A DNA stretch of 21,064 nt from Phycisphaerales bacterium (GTDB taxonomy: Bacteria; Planctomycetota; Phycisphaerae; Sedimentisphaerales; Anaerobacaceae), in the NCBI GenBank assembly GCA_011057845.1, contig DSDB01000260.1, positions 1 through 21,064 on the forward strand, in the 5' to 3' direction. Of this stretch, positions 1 to 8,107 are shown piece by piece. Both the position numbers and the translations under genes were made by a program. Under the pieces are notes generated by a model. That model was not told where the DNA came from, made no database searches, and worked only from the letters and a program-made list of their open reading frames with translations. The number at the start of each line of letters is the position of its first letter. Position 1 is the first letter of the stretch.

Positions 1-779
1 GCATACGTGATCATGACCCCGTAGGCCAGAGACAGCGAGAAGAACACCTGGCCGAATGCGTATCGCCATGTGTTGGGTTTGGCCAGCTCGCTCCAGACGG
101 GGTCGAGGTAGTAGATCAACCCCTGCATACTGCCCTCCAGGGTCATGCCCCGAACCGCCAGCACCGCCAGCATCAGCCAGGGCAGGGGGACCGTGAGCCA
201 GACGATCCTGCCGACGAGTTTGACGCCGCGGCAGATGCACAGATACATGATGACCCAGGTGAACGCCAGCGGCCAGACGAGGTTCATGCGGATCGGGCCC
301 AGGGCCGGGCCCGGCTGCATTCCCAGATACTTGACGAAGAAGAAGTCCTTGGCGTTCTGTACGCCCTCAATCCCCTGGCCGGCCCAGGGCAGCTTGCCGC
401 CGGTCAGAATCCCCACAACGCTGTACCACAGGAAGCTGAAGCAGTAGGCCAGAATCACGGGGTAGTACGTAATAATCACGAACGCCAGGATGATGCCCCA
501 CCAGCCGGCCACTTCAAAGCGTCCGTGGGCCCGCTTGAAGGCATCCGGGGCCGCCCGCTGCGTGAAATGGCCGACGCTGAACTCCAGGATCATCAGCGGC
601 AGGCCCACCAGGAACAGCGCGACGATATAGGGAATCAGGAACGCCCCGCCTCCGTTGCTGTAGAGCTTGTAGGGGAATCCCCAGAGATTGCCCAGCCCCA
701 CAGCCGACCCGATCGCCGCCAGCACGAATGCCCCGCGGCTGCCCCAGGTCTCACGTTGCTCTTCCAGAAGCTGGGCCAT
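1..779 (-). CDS. Sodium:neurotransmitter symporter (SNF) family transporter, 3' end outside window
   Basis: This reading frame stays open from an ATG at 777-779 to the window edge, giving about 259 N-terminal residues. The start reads MAQLLEEQRETWGSRGAFVL, followed by the family signature AAIGSAVGLGNLWGFPYKLY and then NGGGAFLIPYI. These correspond to TM1 and the start of TM2 in LeuT-fold sodium-coupled amino-acid or amine symporters. Several further hydrophobic helices follow (IILAFVIITYYPVILAYCF, LVWPLAFTWVIMYLCI, IVWLTVPLPWLMLAVLAV). The protein should sit in the inner membrane and import a small solute with sodium. Its ATG overlaps the TAA of the upstream amidohydrolase gene as TAATG, so the two are probably translationally coupled. 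Position 34 is Gly in NLWGFPY where the family usually has Arg (WRFP). The substrate cannot be read from sequence. Confidence 0.9.
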   Translation of the reverse strand, partial: MAQLLEEQRETWGSRGAFVLAAIGSAVGLGNLWGFPYKLYSNGGGAFLIPYIVALFLVGLPLMILEFSVGHFTQRAAPDAFKRAHGRFEVAGWWGIILAFVIITYYPVILAYCFSFLWYSVVGILTGGKLPWAGQGIEGVQNAKDFFFVKYLGMQPGPALGPIRMNLVWPLAFTWVIMYLCICRGVKLVGRIVWLTVPLPWLMLAVLAVRGMTLEGSMQGLIYYLDPVWSELAKPNTWRYAFGQVFFSLSLAYGVMITY

Positions 780-1630
780 TACGCATCGGGTACTGCTTTG
801 GCGGACGCCGCGGCATGGTTCTTGCGCTGGCGGGCCTTCATCGCCTCATGCTCAATACCGAGCAGATCGAGGGCGTCGCGCTCCACCACGTTGCGGATCG
901 TCGCGCGAGGAACCGCCGGCAGACTGGTGTCGGCCAGCAGCATATTGAACCCGAGCAGCGTTTCCATGCACTCCCAGGCCCGCCCGAATGGGAAGCCGCT
1001 GCCGAACAGTAGTTTGTGCATTACCCCTCGCTCATGGGCGGCGACGACGGTGTTGTACGTGTGCCACACGCTGCCCGGGCGAATCGTCAGGTCCGCGTAG
1101 ACATGCTCGTGTTTGCCCACCATCGTCAGGGTCTGCTCCACGAATGGCACGCCCATGGATCCGATGATGATCCGAAGCTCCGGAAACGTCCGCGCGACCT
1201 CGTCGAGCAGATACGGCTGGGCGTACTCCAGCACGGCGGTTGGTTGCAGGAATCCCTCCTCATTGTGGAAGTACACCGGCAGCTTCAGTTCCACCGCCGA
1301 CTCATAGAGCTGCATGGCCCGGCTGTGCGTCGGGTGGCAGCCCGTCTCGCAGCAGTACAGGACGATGCCCTGGAGGTCCAACTTGGTCGTCTGGCTCCGC
1401 AGCCCCTTGACGTTGACTTTGTCCACGCGCGGATCCATCACCGCAAAGCCCACCAGCCGGTCTTGATGGTGGCGAACCAGCTCGGATAGTTCCCGGTTGA
1501 CATCGTCGCTGAGGCCCTCCGGCATGGCATGGACGATGGATCCATCCACCGCGCGGGAGGACTCCAGATGCTCAAAGACATCGGCTTGCCCCGTGGACAG
1601 ACGTATATGCGTATGACAATCAACAATCAT
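779..1630 (-). CDS. Amidohydrolase_2-like TIM-barrel protein with altered metal-site motifs
   Basis: The ATG at 1628-1630 gives 283 residues starting MIVDCHTH. A GTG three codons upstream (1637-1639) is an alternative start, and the residue numbers below count from it. The metal-dependent amidohydrolase fold is indicated by the N-terminal DCHTH motif (7-11), the PVYFHNEEG strand (121-129) and the overall length. Two expected motifs are changed. The strand usually ending in a His is IIIGSMG (Ser161), and the usual FGSDFP motif is LLFGSGFPF (Gly215 in place of the catalytic/metal Asp). The protein may therefore be inactive, or work through a different chemistry or as a binding protein. It is followed directly by the symporter gene (1-nt overlap), so it may act on, or sense, the transported compound. 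Its promoter lies at 1691-1719. Confidence 0.85.
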   Translation of the reverse strand: MIVDCHTHIRLSTGQADVFEHLESSRAVDGSIVHAMPEGLSDDVNRELSELVRHHQDRLVGFAVMDPRVDKVNVKGLRSQTTKLDLQGIVLYCCETGCHPTHSRAMQLYESAVELKLPVYFHNEEGFLQPTAVLEYAQPYLLDEVARTFPELRIIIGSMGVPFVEQTLTMVGKHEHVYADLTIRPGSVWHTYNTVVAAHERGVMHKLLFGSGFPFGRAWECMETLLGFNMLLADTSLPAVPRATIRNVVERDALDLLGIEHEAMKARQRKNHAAASAKAVPDA

Positions 1631-1644
1631 TTCGAGCACCCACT

Positions 1645-1674
1645 AAAAGAACAAGAGCCGCTAACTTCAGCGGC
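1645..1674 (-). terminator. Terminator-like hairpin in the 5' leader (possible attenuator)
   Basis: On the minus strand a perfect 6-bp stem (GCCGCT/AGCGGC, arms 1669-1674 and 1657-1662, 6-nt loop) is followed by the T-rich tail TCTTGTTCTTTT. It lies between the promoter at 1691-1719 and the amidohydrolase start at 1630, where a terminator would stop the operon early. No competing antiterminator was identified. Confidence 0.45.
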
Positions 1675-1690
1675 CGCGATAACTTGCGGG

Positions 1691-1719
1691 ATTCTACCGC
1701 CGGGGCGAGACCTCGTCAA
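1691..1719 (-). promoter_or_regulatory. Sigma70-type promoter for the amidohydrolase-symporter operon
   Basis: On the minus strand TTGACG (1714-1719), a 17-nt spacer and TAGAAT (1691-1696) make a near-consensus promoter. The predicted start site is about 1684, leaving a leader of about 54 nt. The rest of the 1631-1936 gap between the divergent genes shows only a weak plus-strand TTGCCG-15-TATAGA (1814-1840). Confidence 0.6.
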
Positions 1720-1899
1720 GACCCATAACCGGCAACCGCCGCTGTTGTTATCGGCGCGCAAGGGCCGATTTCTTGCTCAAATCCACCGGTCGCCGGCGAA
1801 ACTCGTTTCGTGTTTGCCGGTTGGGGCCAAGGGCTATAGAATCGCACGGAGCACCGACTTATGGGCGTTGATCGCGGGTGGTTGGCGGCGTGATTCCGA

Positions 1900-1917
1900 C
1901 CGCCTGGCGACAGGCGG
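1900..1917. repeat. Short perfect inverted repeat before the GH36 gene
   Basis: CCGCCTG (1900-1906), a GCGA loop and CAGGCGG (1911-1917) form a 7-bp hairpin 19 nt upstream of the GH36 start codon. It would sit just before the ribosome binding site in the mRNA, so it could affect initiation. It may equally be a small repetitive palindrome. Confidence 0.4.
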
Positions 1918-1936
1918 CTGAACCGGAGATAAGCGT

Positions 1937-4471
1937 ATGAACGAGCAACTGAGTATGCCGAGGATCATCGCAGCGACCCTCTTGACCAGTGGGGTGCTGT
2001 GGGCGGTGAGTCCACAAGACGGGCAGTTCCGTATGCGCGATGCGTGGATTGGGGGCTTGGTGGCGAAATCGCCGGCGTCGGCCGGGCCGCATCTGGAAAT
2101 AGCGTATGAGGATGTTTCCGATGGGGTCTCGCGCGGGCGCTCGTGGCGGGGCACGGCGTTTCAACTGGGCGATAAGACCTACAGCCACGGGCTGGCGTTC
2201 AACTCCAACAAGCACCTGCGGGTGGTTCTGAGTGAGGCGGGCGAGCGGTTCATCGCGGATGTGGGGCTGGAGAACAACGACGATACACGCCGGGGCACGG
2301 CCGCGGGCCACGGTTCCGTCAGTTTTCACGTCATGGTTGCCGATAAGGAGGTTTTCGCTTGCCCGGTTCGACGGCTCGCCGATGGTCCGCTGGCTATAGA
2401 CGTGCCCTTGCATGGGGCCGGGGAGTTTGAGATCCGTGTTGGCGATGGGGGCGACGGCCGGGCCTACGATCAGGCCCTCTGGGGCGAGGCTCGTATTCAA
2501 CTATGCAGTGGTAAGATATTGCGGTTGCAGGACTTACCGCTGGTCGGGGCAGGGTCGGCGCCGCTGTCGGCCGCCAATCCGCCATTCTCATTCACCTACG
2601 ACGCCAAGCCCTCGGCGGACCTGCTGGGCGCCTGGCGATTCAGTCGCGACGCCCGCGACCTCGACGCCCAGCGAATCGAACAGACGCTGATCTGGGTGGA
2701 TCCGGCGACGGCCTTGCAGATTCGCTGTGTACTGATCGAGTACAAGGACTTCCCAACCGTTGAGTGGACGCTGTATTTCAAGAACAGCGGGGACGCCAAC
2801 ACGCCGATCATCGAAGGCATCCAGGCGCTGGATATTCGCCTGGAGCGTGCGGAAGGGGAGTTCATGCTGCATCACAACGTCGGTTCGCCGGCCAACGGCA
2901 ACGACTATGGCCCGCTACAGACACTGCTGGGGCCGAACGCCACCAAGCGTCTGGGCGGGGCGGGCGGTCGACCAACGAATACGGATTGGTCATATTTCAA
3001 TTTGGAATGGTCCGGCAGGGGGCTGATTGTCGCGGTTGGCTGGCCGGGGCAATGGGCGGCCGAGTTCAAGCGGGACGCCGGGCGGGGCCTGCACCTGCGT
3101 GCGGGGCAGGAACTGACGCGGTTGCGGCTGCGGCCGGGCGAGGAGATACGCGGCCCGCTGATTGTGACGCAGTTCTATGAGGGCTTGCCGCTGGTCGCGC
3201 AGAACATCTGGCGGCGGTGGATGATGGCCCATTCCATGCCCAAACCGGGCGGCAGGCTGCCGAAACCCCAACTGCTGGCCGCCAGTTCCCGGCAGTACAA
3301 CGAGATGATTGACGCCAACGAGGCCAATCAGATTATGTTCATCGACCGCTACGTGGAGGAGAAGCTCGGTCTGGACTACTGGTGGATGGACGCGGGCTGG
3401 TACGTTCATCACGGGGGCGGCTGGCCTCGTGTCGGCACGTGGCAGGTGGATGCCGCCCGTTTTCCCAGGGGTCTGCGGGCCGTGAGCGACCATGCCCACG
3501 GCAAGGGGCTCAAGACGCTGTTGTGGTTTGAGCCGGAGCGGGTCACGGCCGGGACCTGGCTGGCGGAGAACCATCCGCAGTGGGTATTCGGCGGGGCTTC
3601 GGGGGGGCTGCTCAATCTGGGTAACGATGATGCGCGGCGGTGGCTCACCGAGCATGTCGATACGCTGCTGACCGAGCAGGGGATCGATCTGTATCGGCAG
3701 GATTTCAACATGGACCCGCTGGCCTATTGGCGCCGGGCCGATGCGGCGGATCGTCAGGGGATAAGCGAGATTCGGCACGTGACCGGCTATCTGGCGTATT
3801 GGGACGAGCTTCGACGGCGGCATCCCGACATGCTGATTGACTCATGCGCCAGCGGCGGGCGGCGCAACGATGTCGAGACCATGCGGCGGGCGGCGCCGCT
3901 GTGGCGCAGCGACTACGCCTATGAGGCCATCGGGCATCAGTGCATGATGTACGGGCTGTCGGCGTGGCTGCCGTATCATGGGACCGGGACGGTGTTTGCG
4001 GGCAATGCTCCGTATTACGGCAGCGGGCCGACGCCTGTGGAGCCGTATGCCTTCTGGAGCAATGCCTGCCAGAGCACGGGCATGGGCATCGACGTTCGGG
4101 TCAAGGAACTCGACTATGCCGCCATGCGCCGCCTTATCGGGCAGTGGCGGCGGGTCGCGGCCAACTACTATGGCGATTTCTACCCGCTGACGGCATGGAG
4201 CCGCGACGACACGGTCTGGATGGCGTGGCAGTTCGACCGTCCGGAGGCCGGGTGCGGCATGGTGCAGGTCTTTCGGCGGCATAACAGCATCTACGAATCC
4301 GCGCGACTGCGGCTGTTCGGTCTCGATGCCGAGGCCGAGTACACCTTCAGCGACATCGACAGCGGGGCGTCGGGGTCGCACAAGGGCCAGGTTCTGCTGG
4401 ACGAGGGATTGACCGTCACCATTGGCGCCAAGCCCGGGGTCGTGACGCTGGTTTATGAACGCAAGCAGTAG
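1937..4471 (+). CDS. Secreted NPCBM-GH36 alpha-galactosidase
   Basis: This 844-residue protein is likely to hydrolyse terminal alpha-galactosyl residues from galacto-oligosaccharides or galactomannan side chains. A hydrophobic N-terminus (IIAATLLTSGVLWAV, 10-24) suggests export. Residues about 52-190 form an NPCBM-type carbohydrate-binding domain (SHGLAFNSNKHL and GDGGDGRAYDQALWGEARI are visible). A beta-sandwich follows, then the GH36 barrel with YWWMDAGWY (481-489), LLWFEPERV (528-536), LYRQDFN with the probable nucleophile Asp589, and DSCASGGRRND (635-645). WRSDY (656-660) carries the probable acid/base Asp659. All key residues are present. The ATG at 1937 has a GGAG at 1924-1927. The gene leads a co-directional group with the hydrolase at 4554. 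N-terminal NPCBM fusions to GH27/GH36 enzymes are common in environmental bacteria. Confidence 0.93.
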   Translation: MNEQLSMPRIIAATLLTSGVLWAVSPQDGQFRMRDAWIGGLVAKSPASAGPHLEIAYEDVSDGVSRGRSWRGTAFQLGDKTYSHGLAFNSNKHLRVVLSEAGERFIADVGLENNDDTRRGTAAGHGSVSFHVMVADKEVFACPVRRLADGPLAIDVPLHGAGEFEIRVGDGGDGRAYDQALWGEARIQLCSGKILRLQDLPLVGAGSAPLSAANPPFSFTYDAKPSADLLGAWRFSRDARDLDAQRIEQTLIWVDPATALQIRCVLIEYKDFPTVEWTLYFKNSGDANTPIIEGIQALDIRLERAEGEFMLHHNVGSPANGNDYGPLQTLLGPNATKRLGGAGGRPTNTDWSYFNLEWSGRGLIVAVGWPGQWAAEFKRDAGRGLHLRAGQELTRLRLRPGEEIRGPLIVTQFYEGLPLVAQNIWRRWMMAHSMPKPGGRLPKPQLLAASSRQYNEMIDANEANQIMFIDRYVEEKLGLDYWWMDAGWYVHHGGGWPRVGTWQVDAARFPRGLRAVSDHAHGKGLKTLLWFEPERVTAGTWLAENHPQWVFGGASGGLLNLGNDDARRWLTEHVDTLLTEQGIDLYRQDFNMDPLAYWRRADAADRQGISEIRHVTGYLAYWDELRRRHPDMLIDSCASGGRRNDVETMRRAAPLWRSDYAYEAIGHQCMMYGLSAWLPYHGTGTVFAGNAPYYGSGPTPVEPYAFWSNACQSTGMGIDVRVKELDYAAMRRLIGQWRRVAANYYGDFYPLTAWSRDDTVWMAWQFDRPEAGCGMVQVFRRHNSIYESARLRLFGLDAEAEYTFSDIDSGASGSHKGQVLLDEGLTVTIGAKPGVVTLVYERKQ

Positions 4472-4553
4472 CCGTGGGTCGGTTGGCCGGGGCCGTCCTG
4501 GGGTTCAAGGGCAAATGTTTGAAGTCGAATCCGGATTTGGAAAGGGCAAGACC

Positions 4554-5192
4554 ATGGCGATTACGCTGACGTGGCTGGGTCATGCGTCGTTCAGGATTGT
4601 GGCGGGCGAGACGGTTATCTACATTGATCCGTGGAAGCTCAAATCGCCCGCCAGGGATGCCGATTTCATCCTGGTGAGCCATTCCCATTTTGACCACTAC
4701 TCGGCGCCGGATATCAAGGCGATCTCCAAGGCCGGTACGCAAGTCATTGGCTCGGCGGATGTGATCAAGCCGTATGGGGGCGGGAAGGTCATAACGCCGG
4801 GCCAGACGTTGGACCTTGGGCGACTGACGCTGACCGGCGTGCCGGCCTATAATCCCGCGAAGCCCTTCCATCCGCAGGCGAACCACTGGCTGGGATTTGT
4901 CATCGCCATCGACGGCAAGCGGATCTACTACGCGGGCGATACCGACGCCACCGCGGAAATGAAGGCGTTGGAGGATATCGAGCTGGCGCTGCTGCCGGTT
5001 GGCGGGACCTATACGATGAACGCCGCCGAGGCGGCCGAGGCGGTGAACACGTTCAAGCCCGCCCGCGCCGTGCCGTACCACTGGGGGGACATCGTCGGCG
5101 ACGAAGCCGACGCTAAGAAGTTCGCCCAACTGAGCCGCGCGCCGACGACGATACTGGCGCCGGGCCAGTCGCTGACCCTTGCATCTCCTTGA
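4554..5192 (+). CDS. UPF0173-type metal-dependent hydrolase (metallo-beta-lactamase fold)
   Basis: The protein has 212 residues and begins MAITLTWLGHASFRI, which matches the usual family N-terminus. This start at 4554 is preferred over upstream in-frame ATGs at 4455 and 4515, and AAAGGG lies 7 nt before it. The metal-binding motif VSHSHFDHYS holds His43, His45, Asp47 and His48. The distal ligands appear as YYAGDTD (Asp129) and VPYHWG (His176), so the active site looks complete. Proteins of this family are cytoplasmic hydrolases with two metals and mostly unknown substrates. The gene starts 82 nt after the GH36 stop and its TGA overlaps the TTG of the next frame. The family assignment is secure; the biological role is not. 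Confidence 0.88.
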   Translation: MAITLTWLGHASFRIVAGETVIYIDPWKLKSPARDADFILVSHSHFDHYSAPDIKAISKAGTQVIGSADVIKPYGGGKVITPGQTLDLGRLTLTGVPAYNPAKPFHPQANHWLGFVIAIDGKRIYYAGDTDATAEMKALEDIELALLPVGGTYTMNAAEAAEAVNTFKPARAVPYHWGDIVGDEADAKKFAQLSRAPTTILAPGQSLTLASP

Positions 5193-6319
5193 GTTGGCGA
5201 CAAGGCCTTGACAGGCGGCAGGCGGTCTGTGCCTTTGCCAATGACTTGCCCGACCATCGAAAGGCCGGCGTTCTGTTTGTAGGAGCGGACGGTAAAGGCA
5301 CCCCATCCGGGTTGTGTATTACCGACGAACTGCTCCGGACACTGGCTGATATCAGAGGCGACGGGAACGTCCTGCCTCCGCCTTCGGTTGTCGTTGAGAA
5401 ACGCAAACTCATGGGTGCTGAGATGGCGGTGGTGACCGTGCAGCCTTCCGATGCGCCTCCGGTTCGATACAAGGGGAGGATCTGGGTTCGCGTCGGACCG
5501 AGGAGGGGTGTGGCCACGCCGCAGGATGAGAGGATCCTCAACGAGAAGCGCCGTTATCGGGATATTCCGTTCGATGTTCGGCCGCTGCTTTCATGCACTT
5601 TGTCGGCACTCAGTCGCCTGCTGTTCGAGCAGGAATACCTGCCCAATGCCTTTGCTCCCGACGTGATAGAGGCCAACGCGCGATCGTACGAACAAAAACT
5701 GGCGTCTTGTCGAATGGTGGCCGCCGTCGATGATCCCAAACCCACGATTCTGGGGGTTCTCGTGCTTGGCGTATCGCCGCGGGATTGGGTTCCGGGGGCC
5801 TACGTGCAGTTCATCCGGTTCGCCGGAACCGCGGTAACCGATCCGATCCTTGACGAAGCGGCGATCTATGGGGCCCTGGGCGAAGTGCTGCGGCGGATTG
5901 ACGAGAAGGTCGATTCGCACAATCGCAGCCAGGTTGACATTCGGTCGTCCGACCGGGAGGTCCGGACGGCCCAGTATCCGCGCGTGGCGATTCAACAGTT
6001 GATCCGCAACGCCGTCATGCACCGCGCCTATGAGAATACGAACGCTCCGGTCCGTGTCTATTGGTTCGACGATCGTATCGACATCAGCAATCCCGGGGGG
6101 CCGTTCGGGGTGGTCACACGAGAGAATTTCGGCAAACCGGGCATCACGGATTATCGCAATCCGAATCTGGCGGATGCCATGAAGGTCCTGGGATTCGTCC
6201 AGAGATTCGGCATCGGGATACAGACCGCGAGGGCGGAGCTTCTGAGAAACGGCAATCCTGAACTTGAATACACCGTGGAACCCACGCATGTGTTGGCCAC
6301 GGTCAGGAGGCGCCCATGA
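5189..6319 (+). CDS. AlbA_2/HATPase_c_4 family putative regulator, apparently N-terminally truncated
   Basis: This 376-residue frame resembles ATP-binding proteins with a divergent-AAA (AlbA_2, Schlafen-like) N-terminal domain and a C-terminal GHKL ATPase-like domain (COG2865 type). Visible features are CAFANDLPDHRKAGVLFVGA (14-33), PPVRYKGRIWVRVGPRR (90-106), LIRNAVMHR (271-279, N-box-like), DISNPGGPFG (298-307) and GFVQRFGIGI (335-344). Family members normally have some 25-40 residues before the CAFAND strand, with a V/E-[FR]-K motif; here only 13 remain. The sole early start is a TTG at 5189 inside the overlap with the hydrolase stop (TTGA), with no Shine-Dalgarno sequence. The next in-frame ATG is at about 5411. 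It may be a 5'-deleted gene joined to the hydrolase, or be translated by coupling. Related proteins act in transcriptional control or defence; function here is unknown. Confidence 0.72.
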   Translation: MSWRQGLDRRQAVCAFANDLPDHRKAGVLFVGADGKGTPSGLCITDELLRTLADIRGDGNVLPPPSVVVEKRKLMGAEMAVVTVQPSDAPPVRYKGRIWVRVGPRRGVATPQDERILNEKRRYRDIPFDVRPLLSCTLSALSRLLFEQEYLPNAFAPDVIEANARSYEQKLASCRMVAAVDDPKPTILGVLVLGVSPRDWVPGAYVQFIRFAGTAVTDPILDEAAIYGALGEVLRRIDEKVDSHNRSQVDIRSSDREVRTAQYPRVAIQQLIRNAVMHRAYENTNAPVRVYWFDDRIDISNPGGPFGVVTRENFGKPGITDYRNPNLADAMKVLGFVQRFGIGIQTARAELLRNGNPELEYTVEPTHVLATVRRRP

Positions 6320-6340
6320 GCGCTGCGCAGTCTCATCCCG

Positions 6341-6493
6341 ATGGCGCAGGAAGCAAGAAAACCCATCTTCAGGCTTACGCCCGCCGACGGAGCGATCGGC
6401 GGTCATGCACAGGCGGTTGCGGAAGCTCGCAACGATTTCGAGTCTCTTGCCAGGAAACTCCGAGAGAGGATGGAAGCACTGGAGACAAAATAG
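6341..6493 (+). CDS. Small 50-residue protein downstream of the AlbA_2 gene, start uncertain
   Basis: An ATG at 6341 opens a 50-residue frame, MAQEARKPIFRLTPADGAIG..., ending ...RKLRERMEALETK. The C-terminal half is charged and helical (AVAEARNDFESLARKL), typical of a small helical partner protein. Its ATG lacks a good ribosome binding site. A strong one (AGGAGG, 6305-6310) sits before an ATG at 6316 that overlaps the AlbA_2 stop (ATGA), but that ATG is in another frame. Removing one A from the AAAA run at 6358-6361 would join the 6316 start to the KPIFRLTP frame. So the gene may carry a frameshift, use slippage, or use the 6341 start. The tight link suggests it works with the AlbA_2 protein. 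Confidence 0.6.
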   Translation: MAQEARKPIFRLTPADGAIGGHAQAVAEARNDFESLARKLRERMEALETK

Positions 6494-6517
6494 TGTGGAT
6501 GCAATTGCGATCAGCGG

Positions 6518-7969
6518 TCAGGGAGCGCCCGCAGGGACCGTTGTTCTGGCTGAGCCTGCCACGGGATCGCCGGCGAGTTGGTTGAGGTAGTTCTCGACGT
6601 GGGTGTATCCATTGGCGGCGAGACCGGCGGCGTCGGCGGGGTCGGCGGGGTCGAGGCCGTGGGCCCTTTCCCAGGCATCCGGCATGCCGTCGTGATCGGA
6701 GTCGTCCGGAGGCGCGGGGGCGCCGGAGGCCAGATCCGGCCAGGGGCCGGTGGTATTGACGCGGTAAGTCCCGGTTTTGTCGCGCACGCTCTTGACGATA
6801 CGCAGGTCAATCGCATCGCGTGAAGGCCGGGAGGCGCCGACGGTGGCCAGCACATTATCCAACAGTTGCGAAACGGGCTCCGCGACAATGGGGGGCGCTG
6901 CAAAAGGCTCCGCGGCCGCGTACTGCGCCTGATCGACCCGATGGGTGCTTCCATCGCCCTTGAACTCGTAATAATCCCACGTGTTGACGCCGTGTCCGAT
7001 CCAGTCGTTCTCGCATCCGGTCGGGCAGCGGGGTCCCCAGTTGCCGGACAGATACAGCTTCGTTCCCCCGTCTTCCGCGGGCGAGCCGTCGATGCGGACG
7101 GGACCGCCGTTGCCGACGTTCAGATAAGGATATCCACTTTCCGGACCGGCGATCCAGAGATTGCCGACGACATTGCCGAAGGCGGAGCTGTTAAGGGCGA
7201 ACTGGCCGAAGACCGAGGCGTTGTTTCCGTTCCAGTTGTAGATGACGTTGCTGCGGAAGTCGAAGACCTTCGCGTGCTGCATCAGGGGAGTCCTCGATCC
7301 CAGATTCGCGTAGAGGTTGTGGTGCAGTGAGATGTTCTTCGGGGCGCGGTTGCCGCCGATGTGGCTGCCCATATCGGCCTCGGCGATGATGTTCCACTGG
7401 AACGTGGCTCGATCGAGATAAGAGCCGTACCAGTCCAACTGCGTGTCGGAGCCCCAGCAGACCGAACAGTGGTCGAAGATGACGTCGTGGACGCCGGGCT
7501 CGGCCGTTCCGTAGCACAGAAGGTTGTTGCCGGCGTCGTGTTTCATGTTGCCGCCCATGCGGACCCGCAGGTGGCGGACAATGATGTCGTGTGCTCCGTT
7601 GACGAACCAGACGCCCCAGTCGCCGTCGGGCCGGCCGGTCCCTTTGATCTGCACGCCGCCGGGTGAGGTCTGGCCGGCCACGGTCAGGTACGGATGGCTG
7701 ACGCGGATGGCGCTGCGCAGGGTAATCGTACCGCTGACGCGAAAGACGCATATACGCGGCCCCTCGGCCTCCAGGGCGCTGCGCAGACTCCCATCGCCCG
7801 AATCGTTGAGATTGGTGACCTCGATGATGCGGCCGCCGCGGCCGCCCACCGCGTTGGCGCCAAAGCCCTCGGCGGTGGGAAAGGCCTTGATCGTCTGGGA
7901 CGCGGCATGCGATCCCGTTGGCAAGAGCCAAACGGCTGTGATAAGGACAGAACAAACGCGACGCGCCAT
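6518..7969 (-). CDS. Secreted PL1-like pectate lyase
   Basis: The 483-residue protein should cleave pectate/polygalacturonate by beta-elimination outside the cytoplasm. The ATG at 7967-7969 has GGAGG 9 nt upstream and gives the signal peptide MARRVCSVLITAVWLLPTGSHA; an upstream extension reading into the leader is not supported. The mature start KAFPTAEGFGANAVGGRGG (28-46) and VTNLNDSGDGSLRSAL (51-66) are typical of bacterial pectate lyase beta-helix proteins. They are followed by VAGQTSPGG (97-105), IVRHLRVRMGG (130-140) and FDHCSVCWGSD (165-175). The C-terminal tail DDSDHDGMPDAWERAHGLDP (422-441) is a calcium-binding-like module common in planctomycete lyases. The gene has its own promoter (8108-8137) and converges on the small gene ending at 6493, only 24 nt away. 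Confidence 0.88.
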   Translation of the reverse strand: MARRVCSVLITAVWLLPTGSHAASQTIKAFPTAEGFGANAVGGRGGRIIEVTNLNDSGDGSLRSALEAEGPRICVFRVSGTITLRSAIRVSHPYLTVAGQTSPGGVQIKGTGRPDGDWGVWFVNGAHDIIVRHLRVRMGGNMKHDAGNNLLCYGTAEPGVHDVIFDHCSVCWGSDTQLDWYGSYLDRATFQWNIIAEADMGSHIGGNRAPKNISLHHNLYANLGSRTPLMQHAKVFDFRSNVIYNWNGNNASVFGQFALNSSAFGNVVGNLWIAGPESGYPYLNVGNGGPVRIDGSPAEDGGTKLYLSGNWGPRCPTGCENDWIGHGVNTWDYYEFKGDGSTHRVDQAQYAAAEPFAAPPIVAEPVSQLLDNVLATVGASRPSRDAIDLRIVKSVRDKTGTYRVNTTGPWPDLASGAPAPPDDSDHDGMPDAWERAHGLDPADPADAAGLAANGYTHVENYLNQLAGDPVAGSARTTVPAGAP

Positions 7970-8107
7970 TGCCAATAACCTCCACGACTTGCCTATTCCT
8001 GGATCACGGCCCATCCGTTTCGGCGGTTTGGGGCACCGTGGACCACAGTGCCTCTCGTGCCATCTGTTCAGCGACCGCCCGGCCGGGACGACCGGGCACC
8101 TGCCGCC

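Noticed and set aside
145..1489. Several plus-strand frames over the symporter and amidohydrolase genes
   Set aside because: The minus strand carries clear family signatures in both genes; the plus-strand products show no motifs and are antisense shadows.
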